Source: Streptomyces cavernae (GTDB lineage Bacteria; Actinomycetota; Actinomycetes; Streptomycetales; Streptomycetaceae). From it: a stretch of DNA of 64,000 bases. Positions 17,847-26,105 of this stretch are shown piece after piece. The first letter of the stretch is position 1. Each line of letters opens with the position of its first letter. The stretch lies in assembly GCF_004023625.1 (NCBI RefSeq), contig NZ_RPDJ01000034.1:1-64000 (forward strand). Reading direction: 5' to 3'. The notes beneath the pieces are model-generated. The model had not been told where the DNA came from. It searched no databases and saw nothing but the letters and a program-made list of their open reading frames with translations. The translations under genes and the position numbers were made by a program.

Positions 17847-19151
17847 TCAGGCCGCCGCCAGGTGCCGGCGCCGCACGCGTGCCGCCCGGGAGCCGAACAC
17901 CGTGATCGTCACGACGCCCGCCACCGCGAGCATGCCCAGCCCGGCGGTCCCGGCCCAGCCGCCCGCGTGGAAGGCCACCGCCCCGAGCGTGGAGCCCGCG
18001 CTGGATCCGATGTAGTACGCCGACTGGTACAGCGCCGACGCCTGGGCGCGGCCCTCCTTCGCCGTGTGGCTGACGGCCGACGAGGCGACCGCGTGGCCCG
18101 CGAAGAAGCCCGACGTGATCAGCACCAGACCGAGCAGGACCAGCGGGAGCGAGTCGGCCAGGGAGAGCAGCAGACCCACGACGACCGTCGCCCCGCCCAG
18201 GTAGAGCGCGCCCCGGCGGCCGAGGCGGCCCACCAGCCGACCCGCCGCCGATGCCGAGACCGTGCCGACCAGATAGACCAGGAAGACCGAGCCGACGATG
18301 CCCTGCGGGAGCGAGAACGGGGCCTCGGTGAGCCGGTAGCCGATCACCGTGTACACCGCGCCGAACACCGTCATGAACAGGGCGCCGATCGCGTACAGAC
18401 GGCACAGGAGAGGATTCGAGAGGTGGTTGCGGACCGTGCGTGCCAGGACGCGCGGGCGCGGGGAGCCCGGCGTGAAGTGGCGCGGCGCGGGCAGCAGCGC
18501 GCGGAACGCGACCGCGCACGCCACCGCGACCACTCCGAGCACGCCGACCGCGGCACGCCAGCCCCACTCCTGAGCGATCCAGCCGGTGATCACCCGGCCG
18601 CTCATCCCGCCGACGCTGTTGCCCGCCACGAACAGGCCGATAGCGGTGATCAGCGCCTTGGGGCGGACCTCCTCGGCGAGATACGCCGTCGCGGACGCCG
18701 GAAGTCCGGCGAGCGCCGCGCCCTGCACCGCGCGCAGTGCGATCAGCGCGCCGAGGGAGGGCGCGAAGGGGACGAGGAGGCCGACGGCCACGGCGATCAC
18801 CAGCGACGCCGTCATCAACGTACGCCGGCCGAAGCGCTCCGACACCGCGCTCAGGGGAAGGACGAACAGGGCCAGTGCGCCGGTCGCCGCCGACACCGTC
18901 CAGCTCGCCGCGCTCGCGCTCACGCCGAAGTCGGCGGAGATCAGCGGGAGCAGCGCCTGCGTCGAGTAGAGCAGGGCGAAGGTGGCGACTCCCGCGAGGA
19001 ACAGGGCGAGGCTCATCCGGCGGTAGCCGGGGCCTCCGGGTGCCATGCGGTCGTCGACAGGGGTGGAAACCCTGCGGGAAGTGGTGGTGCGGGAGGTGGT
19101 GGTGCGGGCGTCCGTGCGGGTGGCGGACGCCCCGCTACTGGCGGGAGACAT
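17847..19151 (-). CDS. MFS transporter (YnfM-like 12-helix exporter)
   Basis: A 434-residue major facilitator protein. After a polar, Thr/Arg-rich N-terminal stretch of about 50 residues, twelve hydrophobic helices follow. The loop 2-3 signature is SAVSERFGRRTLMTAS, and GSVFLVYLVGTVSASAAGRLVGRLGRRGALY repeats it in the second half. I start it at ATG 19151 (MSPASSGAS). A longer frame exists but would run across the lysR promoter. It is divergent from the LysR gene, with 63 bases between starts, the classical layout for a LysR-controlled efflux pump. Substrate unknown. Confidence 0.9.
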   Translation of the reverse strand: MSPASSGASATRTDARTTTSRTTTSRRVSTPVDDRMAPGGPGYRRMSLALFLAGVATFALLYSTQALLPLISADFGVSASAASWTVSAATGALALFVLPLSAVSERFGRRTLMTASLVIAVAVGLLVPFAPSLGALIALRAVQGAALAGLPASATAYLAEEVRPKALITAIGLFVAGNSVGGMSGRVITGWIAQEWGWRAAVGVLGVVAVACAVAFRALLPAPRHFTPGSPRPRVLARTVRNHLSNPLLCRLYAIGALFMTVFGAVYTVIGYRLTEAPFSLPQGIVGSVFLVYLVGTVSASAAGRLVGRLGRRGALYLGGATVVVGLLLSLADSLPLVLLGLVLITSGFFAGHAVASSAVSHTAKEGRAQASALYQSAYYIGSSAGSTLGAVAFHAGGWAGTAGLGMLAVAGVVTITVFGSRAARVRRRHLAAA

Positions 19152-19214
19152 GCCTCGAACGTAGGCGCGGCAGCTTTCATCCGTCCAATGCATGGAATCG
19201 AGATAATCGTTCCC

Positions 19215-20213
19215 ATGGTGCATGAGCAGAGGTCGTCGGGGCGTAAGGCGAACCCTTCCACAAACAGTGATCTACGAGACACCGCGCGTTCGGCCGCCGG
19301 ACTGGACCCCGAGTCGTGGTCGGCCGTGCTCGCGCCACGGCTCGCCCACTTCGCCGGAGTCGCGCGGACCGAGCATGTGACGCGGGCCGCGCAGGAGATG
19401 CAGGTTCCGCAGTCGACCCTGTCCCGGGCGCTGGTGCGGCTGGAACAGGACCTGGGGGTGGAACTGTTCGCCCGGCGCGGGCGGGCGGTGGCGCTGACCC
19501 CGGCCGGACACACGTTCCTCGCCTCCGTGGAGCGTGCGTTGGGCGAGGTGGAGCGGGCGGCGGAGGCGGTGCGGGCTGATGCCGATCCGACGTCCGGGAA
19601 GGTCGCGTTCGGTTTTCTGCACACCATGGGGTCGGAGACCGTGCCCGAGCTGATCCGGGCGTTCCGGGTCGATCATCCGCGGGTGCGGTTCAGTCTGGTG
19701 CAGAACTACGGCGAGGCGATGATCGAACGGTTGCGGGCCGGGGAGCTAGACCTTTGCCTGACCTCTCCGGTTCCGGACGCTCCGGATCTCGTGGCGCGCC
19801 GGCTGGACGAACAGAAACTGCGCCTGGTCGTGCCGGCGGACCACCGGCTGGCGTCGCGGAGGCGGGTGCGGCTGGCCGAGGCGGCGGAGGAGATGTTCGT
19901 GACGCTGGAGCCCGGCTACGGCATGCGGCGGATCACGGACAACCTGTGCGAGGAGGCGGGTTTCCGGCCGCGGATCGCCTTCGAGGGCGAGGAGGCGGAG
20001 ACGCTGCGCGGGCTGGTGGCGGCGGGGTTGGGGGTGGCGCTGCTGCCCCCGCCCGCCGTGCCGCGGCCCGGGGTGGTGGAACTGACGGTCACGGCTCCGC
20101 GGGCGGTGCGGGAGATCGGCGTGGCGTGGTTGCAGGGACACCCGGACACCGTGCCTGTGGCGGCGTTCCGGCGATTCCTGCTGTCGCGGCGGGGCAAGCT
20201 GCTGCCGGGGTGA
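19215..20213 (+). CDS. LysR-family transcriptional regulator
   Basis: A 332-residue LysR regulator, with about 35 extra N-terminal residues before the winged helix. The HTH is HFAGVARTEHVTRAAQEMQVPQ continuing into STLSRALVRLEQDLGVELFAR. The effector domain is normal (KVAFGFLHTMGSETVPELIRAFR, LTSPVPDAPDLVARRL, GLVAAGLGVALLPPP). ATG 19215 is chosen by position; in-frame ATG 19188 is an alternative. It faces the MFS gene and probably controls it. Its last codons are part of a tandem repeat that continues downstream. Confidence 0.9.
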   Translation: MVHEQRSSGRKANPSTNSDLRDTARSAAGLDPESWSAVLAPRLAHFAGVARTEHVTRAAQEMQVPQSTLSRALVRLEQDLGVELFARRGRAVALTPAGHTFLASVERALGEVERAAEAVRADADPTSGKVAFGFLHTMGSETVPELIRAFRVDHPRVRFSLVQNYGEAMIERLRAGELDLCLTSPVPDAPDLVARRLDEQKLRLVVPADHRLASRRRVRLAEAAEEMFVTLEPGYGMRRITDNLCEEAGFRPRIAFEGEEAETLRGLVAAGLGVALLPPPAVPRPGVVELTVTAPRAVREIGVAWLQGHPDTVPVAAFRRFLLSRRGKLLPG

Positions 20214-20560
20214 GCCGGCCGAGTTCCCGAGAGCTCCGCTGCCCGCGGGGTCGGCGGCTTGTGCGGGGTGCTGGTGCGCGGCGGGGCAAGCTGCTGCCGG
20301 GGTGAGCCGGCCGAGTTCCCGAGAGCTCCGCTGCCCGCGGGGTCGGCGGCTTGTGCGGGGCGCTGGTGCGCGGCGATTGTGCGGGGTGCTGGTGCGCGGT
20401 GGGGGAGCGTCTGCCGGGGGGAGCCGGCCGAGCTTCCGAGAGCTCCGCTGCCCGCGGGGTCGGCGGCTTGTGCGGGGCGCTGGTGCGCGGCGATTGTGCG
20501 GGGTGCTGGTGCGCGGTGGGGGAAGCGCCTGCCCGGGGAGCCGGCCAAGCTGCCGAGGGG
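20189..20560 (+). repeat. Tandem repeats of about 92-128 bp seeded by the lysR 3' end
   Basis: The block starting GGCGGGGCAAGCTGCTGCCG includes the final codons and stop of lysR. It runs through GAGCCGGCCGAG, GAGAGCTCCGCTGCCCGCGG and TTGTGCGGGG, and reappears at about 20282, 20410 and, partially, 20524. Later copies carry an extra GCGATTGTGCGGGGTGCTGG segment. The 414 bases between lysR and the TetR gene (20214-20627) contain nothing else I can identify. Confidence 0.8.
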
Positions 20561-20627
20561 CCGCGCTTGGCGCTGGTCGTGGCCGGGGGCGACCTGCGTC
20601 AGGTGCCCGGGCGGCGGTCGGTGCGGA

Positions 20628-21218
20628 TCAGTGCGGTCGGCGCAGTCCCGCGATGAGGAGTTCGACCAGCCGGCGTGCGTCGTAGCGGGAATCGCCGTCC
20701 GCGCCGATGCAGAGGTTCCCGACGCCGCGCATGAGGGCGTAGGCATCGACGTCGGAACGGATCTCTCCGGCGGTGGCTGCGGCCTCGAGCAGCTCGGCGC
20801 ACACGGGCACGAGCCGGTCGAGGAAGTAGGTGTGCAGCGCCTCGAAGCCGGCGTCGTCGGACCGCAGCACGGCGGCGAGTCCGTGCTTGGTGACCAGGAA
20901 ATCGACGAAGAGGTCGATCCATTGCCCCAGCGCGCCGTACGGAGTCGCGCTGCTCGCCAGCAGGGCCGGACCGGCCTCCGCGCAGGCCTCCACCTGGTGC
21001 CGGTAGACGGCGATGATGAGGTCCGCTCGCGTCGGGAAGTGGCGGTAGATCGTGCCCAGCCCGACGCCCGCCTTGGCCGCGATGTCGCGTACCGGCGCTT
21101 CCACGCCCGACGTGACGAAGACCGCGGCGGCCGCGTCGAGCAGGGTCTCCTTGTTACGCCGGGCGTCCGCCCGCTTGGACTGGGCCGCGCGCCCCGAGCC
21201 GTCGCCGCTGTCGTTCAC
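20628..21218 (-). CDS. TetR-family transcriptional regulator
   Basis: A 196-residue TetR repressor. The HTH lies at residues 20-60 (KETLLDAAAAVFVTSG, then VRDIAAKAGVGLGTIYRHFPTRADLI). The ligand domain has the C-terminal form often annotated as SbtR-like (LFVDFLVTKHGLAAVL, then SDVDAYALMRGVGNLC). GTG 21218 is preferred over far-upstream frames because GGAGGGA lies just before it. It is divergent from an alpha/beta hydrolase gene, and two palindromes fill the gap, so it probably controls itself and the hydrolase. Confidence 0.9.
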   Translation of the reverse strand: MNDSGDGSGRAAQSKRADARRNKETLLDAAAAVFVTSGVEAPVRDIAAKAGVGLGTIYRHFPTRADLIIAVYRHQVEACAEAGPALLASSATPYGALGQWIDLFVDFLVTKHGLAAVLRSDDAGFEALHTYFLDRLVPVCAELLEAAATAGEIRSDVDAYALMRGVGNLCIGADGDSRYDARRLVELLIAGLRRPH

Positions 21219-21249
21219 CGCGAGTCCCTCCGCAACCGATCTTGCTAAA

Positions 21250-21289
21250 CGGAACGGCGTTCCGTATCGTTGTTCCGGAACGAGGTTCC
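21250..21289. promoter_or_regulatory. Putative TetR operators
   Basis: CGGAACGGCGTTCCG (21250-21264) is an exact inverted repeat, GTTCCGGAAC (21272-21281) is an exact 10-base palindrome, and GGTTCCG follows at 21284. All share the half-site GGAAC/GTTCC. They lie between the divergent TetR and hydrolase genes. Confidence 0.6.
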
Positions 21290-21352
21290 GCTTGTTCATG
21301 ATGCCAGAGCACGGGCCCCAGGGCCAAGCATGCGCTAATGGAAGGCACACCC

Positions 21353-22297
21353 ATGCCCGAATCAACCACGGCGAACACTCGCCTGATCGCGAGCGAGCCC
21401 ACTCCGGTCGTATCCGTGAAGCCGGTCGTCCTGCCCGCACCGGGCCGCGGTACGGATCTCCAGGTCCGGGTCTCCGCGCCCACGACCGGGCGCGACCTGC
21501 CCGTCATCGTCTTCTCGCACGGCTACGGCTGGTCGATGGACGGCTACGCCCCGCTGGCCGACTTCTGGGCCGCGCACGGCTTCGTGGTCCTGCAGCCCAC
21601 CCACCTCGACTCGAGGACGCTCGGGGTACCCGCCGACGACCCCCGTACGCCACGGATCTGGCGCTTCCGGATCGAGGACCTCAAGCGCGTCATCGACGAG
21701 CTGGATGTCCTGGAAGCCGCCGTGCCGGGCCTCGGCGGGCGCCTCGACCGGAGTCGCATCGCCGTGGCCGGACACTCCTGGGGGGCTCAGACGGCGAGCA
21801 CGCTGCTGGGCGCGCGAGTCCTCGATTCCGACGGCGTACCGGGGGAGGACATGTCCGACCCGCGGGTCACGGCGGGTGTGCTGCTCTCCTGCACCGGTCG
21901 GGGCGGAGACGACCTCTCTCCGTTCGCGGCGGAGCACTTCCCCTTCATGAGCCCGTCCTTCGACGGCATGACCACACCGGCTCTCGTGGTCGCGGGCGAT
22001 CAGGACAAGTCCCATCTGTCCGTCCGGGGGCCGGACTGGTTCACCGACCCGTACTTCCTGAGCCCGGGGGCCAAGAGCCTGCTGACCCTGTTCGGGGCGG
22101 AACACTCGCTCGGTGGCATTCCTGGGTACAACGTCGCCGAAACGACCGACGAGAGTCCCGCACGAGTCGCTCTGGTCCAGCAGCTCACATGGGCCTTCCT
22201 GCGCAGCGCTCTCCACCCCGAGGACCCCAGCTGGTCCGCGGCGCTCTCCGCGCTGGAGGAAGCTCCCGATCCGATGGGGCGGGTCGAGAGCAAGTAG
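21353..22297 (+). CDS. Alpha/beta hydrolase (dienelactone/PET-hydrolase-like)
   Basis: A 314-residue alpha/beta hydrolase without a signal peptide. The oxyanion region is VIVFSHGYGWSMDGYAPLADFW, the nucleophile elbow is VAGHSWGAQTA (GHSWG), the acid is probably in VVAGDQDKSH, and the His in GAEHSLGG. An ATG at 21338 is in frame, but GGAAGG at 21340-21345 favours ATG 21353. It is controlled in all likelihood by the divergent TetR. Its ester substrate is unknown. Confidence 0.88.
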   Translation: MPESTTANTRLIASEPTPVVSVKPVVLPAPGRGTDLQVRVSAPTTGRDLPVIVFSHGYGWSMDGYAPLADFWAAHGFVVLQPTHLDSRTLGVPADDPRTPRIWRFRIEDLKRVIDELDVLEAAVPGLGGRLDRSRIAVAGHSWGAQTASTLLGARVLDSDGVPGEDMSDPRVTAGVLLSCTGRGGDDLSPFAAEHFPFMSPSFDGMTTPALVVAGDQDKSHLSVRGPDWFTDPYFLSPGAKSLLTLFGAEHSLGGIPGYNVAETTDESPARVALVQQLTWAFLRSALHPEDPSWSAALSALEEAPDPMGRVESK

Positions 22298-22361
22298 CGG
22301 AGCCCTTCCGGTGGCTCGGTCCCCGGCGGTACCGGGGTCGCGCCTCAGCGGCGAGTTCGCC

Positions 22362-23123
22362 TCAGCGGTGTGAGTTGTTGCTGAAGCCCGAGGCCAGGGG
22401 CATGCGCAGGCCCAGGGGAGGCGGGGCGGCCAGGGCGTCCTGGAGGGGGCGGCAGAAGGCGTGGCCCAGGAGCGTGCCGAGGATGAAGTTCTCGGCGAGC
22501 GCGTGCACCTCGGAGCGGTACTGGTGGAGGGCGTGCCCGTCGGAGTGGACCTCGAAGCGGCAGATGTCGCGGTTCGCCTTCTTCGCGCGGGCGGCGTAGT
22601 GGAAGGAGAGCTCCGGGTCGGTCCGCTCGTCCTTCGTGCCGTGGACGATCAGAACCCGGCGCCCGGCGAGCTGCTTCACCGGTTCGGGTGCCGCCGCCAC
22701 GTCCTCCTCCGGCAGCCAGGGAGCAAGGGCGAGAACCGAGTTGACCGCGGTGTGACCGGCCGCGTGCAGCGCCGCGCGGCCTCCCATGTCGACTCCTACG
22801 AGACAGACCGGGACGTCGCCGTAGCGTCGTACGATCTCGTCCGCCGCCCACTGGGCATCCCGCGCGAGGTGCGCCTCACTGCCGTTCCAGCCGCGGTAGC
22901 GGTAGTGCACCACGTGCGCCGCCAGCCCCTCCGCACGGCCCGCCCGGGCGAGGCGGCGGCCGAGCGCGAGGACGGAAGCGGTCGCGAGGAGTGGGGAGGG
23001 GCGGCGCTCGGATACCTCGTCGCCGCCCGGCAGCAGCAGCACCACCCCACTCACCGCCGGAAGTTCTGGACCGATCGGCCGCCCGAGTCGGGCCGTGCGC
23101 GCGGGTGTCGCTTGCTGTGGCAT
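22362..23123 (-). CDS. Alpha/beta hydrolase with Asp at the nucleophile position
   Basis: A 253-residue dienelactone-hydrolase-like protein. The sheet-3 strand SGVVLLLPGGDE, the acid HGTKDERTD and the His HSDGHALHQ fit the fold. The nucleophile elbow reads CLVGVDMGGRAAL, so the usual GxSxG Ser is Asp. Asp nucleophiles occur in dehalogenases and epoxide hydrolases, but the rest of the sequence is not like theirs. It may act differently or be inactive. It is convergent with the previous hydrolase and divergent from add, 113 bases apart. Confidence 0.8.
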   Translation of the reverse strand: MPQQATPARTARLGRPIGPELPAVSGVVLLLPGGDEVSERRPSPLLATASVLALGRRLARAGRAEGLAAHVVHYRYRGWNGSEAHLARDAQWAADEIVRRYGDVPVCLVGVDMGGRAALHAAGHTAVNSVLALAPWLPEEDVAAAPEPVKQLAGRRVLIVHGTKDERTDPELSFHYAARAKKANRDICRFEVHSDGHALHQYRSEVHALAENFILGTLLGHAFCRPLQDALAAPPPLGLRMPLASGFSNNSHR

Positions 23124-23208
23124 GACAGAACAGTGTCAGAAGGGATGGTGTACGCCACCCGTACGCAGGGTCACCATTGGGTATCGGCGTGGCCCTGGAC
23201 GCGGTGAT

Positions 23209-23220
23209 CTACGCGCGTAG
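23209..23220. promoter_or_regulatory. Nucleoside-regulon operator at the add promoter
   Basis: A perfect CTACGCGCGTAG palindrome lies 16 bases before the add ATG. Its last three bases begin TAGGGA (23218-23223), a probable -10, with TGGACG (23196-23201) as a weak -35 16 bases upstream. The short distance suggests a minimal or leaderless mRNA. Confidence 0.75.
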
Positions 23221-23236
23221 GGATTAGGGTGCGGAA

Positions 23237-24382
23237 ATGACGAGTAACACCCCCAACGCGGAACAGATCCGCCAGGCTCCCAAGGTCCTGCTGCACGACC
23301 ACCTCGATGGAGGACTGCGTCCCGGGACCGTCGTCGACCTCGCCCGTGAGAGCGGGTACGAGGGGCTTCCCGAGACCGACCCGGACAAGCTCGGCGTGTG
23401 GTTCCGCGCGGCCGCCGACTCCGGTTCCCTGGAACGGTACTTGGAGACCTTCGCGCACACCTGCGCCGTCATGCAGACCCGCGAGGCGCTCGTGCGGGTC
23501 GCCGCCGAGTGCGCCGAGGACCTCGCCGAGGACGGAGTCGTCTACGCCGAGGTGCGCTACGCGCCCGAGCAGCACCTGGAGCGGGGGCTGACCCTCGAGG
23601 AGGTCGTCGAGGCCGTCAACGAAGGGTTCCGGGAAGGGGAGCGGCGGGCCCGCGAGAACGGGCACCGGATCCGGGTGGGTGCTCTGCTGACCGCCATGCG
23701 GCACGCGGCACGTGCCCTGGAGATCGCCGAACTGGCCAACCGCTACCGGGATCTGGGCGTCGTCGGCTTCGACATCGCCGGTGCCGAGGCGGGGTTCCCG
23801 CCCACCCGGCACCTGGACGCCTTCGAGTTCCTGAAGCGCGAGAACAACCACTTCACGATCCACGCCGGCGAGGCGTTCGGGCTGCCGTCCATCTGGCAGG
23901 CGCTCCAGTGGTGCGGCGCGGACCGGCTCGGGCACGGGGTCCGCATCATCGACGACATCCAGGTGCACGAGGACGGCTCGGTGAAGCTCGGCCGGCTCGC
24001 CTCGTACGTGCGGGACAAGCGCATCCCGTTGGAGCTGTGCCCCAGCTCCAACCTGCAGACCGGAGCCGCGGACTCGTACGCCGAGCACCCCATCGGGCTG
24101 CTGCGCCGGCTGCATTTCCGGGCCACCGTCAATACGGACAACCGGCTCATGTCCGGAACGAGCATGAGCCAGGAATTCGAGCACCTTGTCGACGCATTCG
24201 GCTACACGCTCGATGACATGGCCTGGTTCTCCGTCAATGCTATGAAATCAGCTTTCATTCCTTTCGATGAACGGCTGGCCATGATCAATGACGTGATCAA
24301 GCCCGGTTATGCGGAGCTGAAATCCCAGTGGCTCTTCCGGCAGACCGCGTCCACCAGGGGTTCCGTGGCGGAGGCGGAGTGA
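23237..24382 (+). CDS. add: Adenosine deaminase
   Basis: A 381-residue TIM-barrel metalloenzyme deaminating adenosine and deoxyadenosine to inosine forms. Zinc and substrate motifs are visible: LLHDHLDGGLRP (HxH) near residue 20, FTIHAGEAFGLPS, GHGVRIIDD, LELCPSSNLQTG and TVNTDNRLMSG with the catalytic Asp. Length and motif order equal those of the family. The operator palindrome at 23209 places it in the nucleoside regulon, and its product feeds PunA. It is a single-gene unit ending in a hairpin. Confidence 0.96.
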   Translation: MTSNTPNAEQIRQAPKVLLHDHLDGGLRPGTVVDLARESGYEGLPETDPDKLGVWFRAAADSGSLERYLETFAHTCAVMQTREALVRVAAECAEDLAEDGVVYAEVRYAPEQHLERGLTLEEVVEAVNEGFREGERRARENGHRIRVGALLTAMRHAARALEIAELANRYRDLGVVGFDIAGAEAGFPPTRHLDAFEFLKRENNHFTIHAGEAFGLPSIWQALQWCGADRLGHGVRIIDDIQVHEDGSVKLGRLASYVRDKRIPLELCPSSNLQTGAADSYAEHPIGLLRRLHFRATVNTDNRLMSGTSMSQEFEHLVDAFGYTLDDMAWFSVNAMKSAFIPFDERLAMINDVIKPGYAELKSQWLFRQTASTRGSVAEAE

Positions 24383-24408
24383 GCTGAAGCGGTTTAGCGG
24401 TGCCCCGG

Positions 24409-24441
24409 AGGCGGTCGGAGTGATGCTTCGGCCGCCTTTTC
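24409..24441 (+). terminator. Terminator of add
   Basis: AGGCGGTCGGAG pairs with CTTCGGCCGCCT (10 of 12 positions plus possible G-U pairs) around a 5-base loop, followed by TTTT. It starts 27 bases after the stop. Confidence 0.65.
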
Positions 24442-24521
24442 GGTGTTTGCGGGAGCGCTGGCTCCTGATTACGTTCTTGGACCGCTCTGCATTGCCCGTC
24501 GCATCCCAAGGACGCATTTAA

Positions 24522-24953
24522 ATGAAGCAGTCTGCTGCCAAGACCCTCGGTGTCGCCGCGCTCGGTGCCGCCTTCGCCGCCGCGGGCGCCGGTGCCGCGA
24601 ACGCCGCGCCCGCCGTACCCGCCGTGCCCGACGTCCCCGCTCCGGTCGGCTCCGTCGCCGACGCGCTGCCGGCGGGGAACATCGCCGAGACGCTGCCTGC
24701 CGCGGGTGCCGGTGCCGCCGCCGTCGAAGGGCCCGCGGCAGTCGGAGGGCCCGCGGCTCCCGTGACCGGACTGCTCGGAGGGCTGCCCGTTCAGGGGCTG
24801 CCCGCCGTGCAGGACGTGACCACGCAGGGCCTGCCCACCCAGGGCCTGCCCACGCAGCCGCTGCCCCCCGTGCAGGATGTGGTCACCCAGGGCCCGCCGA
24901 CCCAGGGGCTGCCCACGCAGGGCCTGCCCGTCAACGGGCTGCCGATCGGCTGA
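24522..24953 (+). CDS. Small secreted protein with QGLPT repeats
   Basis: A 143-residue exported protein of unknown function. The signal peptide MKQSAAKTLGVAALGAAFAAAG ends at GAANAAPAVP. The mature part is rich in Ala, Pro, Gly and Val, has no Cys or predicted enzyme motif, and its last 50 residues are built of GLPTQ/GLPVQ units with two copies of PAVQDV/PPVQDV. ATG 24522 follows AAGGACGC. It resembles the small Streptomyces-specific secreted proteins that databases label hypothetical. A second one, unrelated in its repeat, is at 31031. Confidence 0.75.
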   Translation: MKQSAAKTLGVAALGAAFAAAGAGAANAAPAVPAVPDVPAPVGSVADALPAGNIAETLPAAGAGAAAVEGPAAVGGPAAPVTGLLGGLPVQGLPAVQDVTTQGLPTQGLPTQPLPPVQDVVTQGPPTQGLPTQGLPVNGLPIG

Positions 24954-24973
24954 CTCGCGGCGGTTCACACAGT

Positions 24974-25005
24974 GGTGGGGCGCGCCCTGGGGGGCGCGCC
25001 CCACC
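24974..25005. terminator. Hairpin between convergent genes
   Basis: GGTGGGGCGCGCC and GGCGCGCCCCACC arms with a 6-base loop lie between the secreted protein and the PspC gene and can serve both. Confidence 0.7.
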
Positions 25006-25045
25006 GGCGTCCGGCGAGGATTCCTCGACCTCGCCGGACCGGACC

Positions 25046-25246
25046 TCACCAGGCCGTGCGGGTCTTGTTCTCCGAGGGGAGCAGGATCCACAGGGCTATG
25101 TAGAGCAGGATCTGCGGGCCCGGCAGCAGGCAGGAGACCAGGAAGATCACACGCATCGTGGTCGCGGAGGTGCCGAAGCGCCGGGCCAGCGCTGCGCACA
25201 CTCCGCCGATCATCCGTCCGTTGGTGGGGCGGGCAAGGGCGGTCAT
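25046..25246 (-). CDS. PspC-domain small membrane protein
   Basis: A 66-residue protein consisting of one PspC domain: MTALARPTNGRMIGGVCAALARRFG, then one hydrophobic segment (MRVIFLVSCLLPGPQILLYIALWILLP). PspC proteins are linked to envelope stress responses. ATG 25246 has AAGGAG eight bases upstream, so the longer frame seen upstream is not used. Confidence 0.85.
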   Translation of the reverse strand: MTALARPTNGRMIGGVCAALARRFGTSATTMRVIFLVSCLLPGPQILLYIALWILLPSENKTRTAW

Positions 25247-25372
25247 GGTTTGGCTCCTTCGCGAACCGTAGGGAGGGACTTTCCGGGTCACCCGATCTTT
25301 TCGGGCTGTCCGGGCATGTCTGCCTTCTCGTTGCAATCAACGCTACGGCGGCGAAGGGGGCGAAGCGTCCCT

Positions 25373-25951
25373 CTACGGAGCTATCCCGACCCTGGGAATC
25401 GTCGGGGTCGGACCCTGAGCCGCTTCCTCCCTGTGGACGGCTTCGCTGCGGCGCTCGTTCTCCGCGCGTTCCGCCCGGCGGCGGAGGCGGGCGCGGGCGG
25501 CCGGGACGACAGCGAGGTGGGCCAGGGCCACGCCGACGGTGTTGAGCATCAGCGAGTCGACGTCCACGACCTGTCCCGGGACGCCCGTCTGCAGCAGTTC
25601 GATGGCGAGGGAGAGCAGCGCGCCGGCGGCGGTGGTGCGGATCAGGGAGCCGATGGGTGAGGTGACGAGTCTGCCGCCGACCGCGGGGAGCAGAACGCCG
25701 AAGGGGGCGAGGAGTGCCAGCCCCTCGCCCATGCGGCGGGCCGCGGTGGCGGGGCCCATGGCCAGGTCGGCCCTTATGCCGGCGAAGGGGCGCAGGTTAG
25801 GGGCGCTGACCCAGGGCACGTCCAGGGGACGCAGAGTGATCCAGCCGACGAGCAGGAGGTGCGCGACCAGGAGGGCGGCTCCTGCCACACGAAGGCGGAT
25901 CGCGGCGCTGGTGTTGCCGCCGCTGCCGCTGCTCTTGCCTTGACGCTGCAC
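25373..25951 (-). CDS. VanZ-family membrane protein
   Basis: A 192-residue VanZ-like protein with about four membrane helices. Diagnostic stretches are GWITLRPLDVPWVSAPNLRPF, LAPFGVLLPAVGG and LSLAIELLQTGVPGQVVDVD followed by SLMLNTVGVALAH. Some VanZ proteins confer teicoplanin tolerance, but most actinobacterial members have no assigned role. GTG 25951 is chosen because GGGGG precedes it; the frame upstream is low-complexity. The C-terminal tail is basic and cytoplasmic. Confidence 0.8.
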   Translation of the reverse strand: MQRQGKSSGSGGNTSAAIRLRVAGAALLVAHLLLVGWITLRPLDVPWVSAPNLRPFAGIRADLAMGPATAARRMGEGLALLAPFGVLLPAVGGRLVTSPIGSLIRTTAAGALLSLAIELLQTGVPGQVVDVDSLMLNTVGVALAHLAVVPAARARLRRRAERAENERRSEAVHREEAAQGPTPTIPRVGIAP

Positions 25952-26105
25952 GACCCCCAAGACGCGGGCGTCGGTGGGATCGGTTCCGGTGGCGGGTGCG
26001 GGGATCTCACTTGTGGGTGAGGGGTGCGCCACATGTCCGCCCCGGGCAGTGGGTGACAGCCGGGCACGGGGTGCCGGGGACGCCCCCGCCTCGGTCACCC
26101 GGGCG

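Noticed and set aside
17820..19214. The lysR frame extended upstream as one very long protein
   Set aside because: It runs antisense through the whole MFS gene. The HTH position and divergent layout support the start at 19215.
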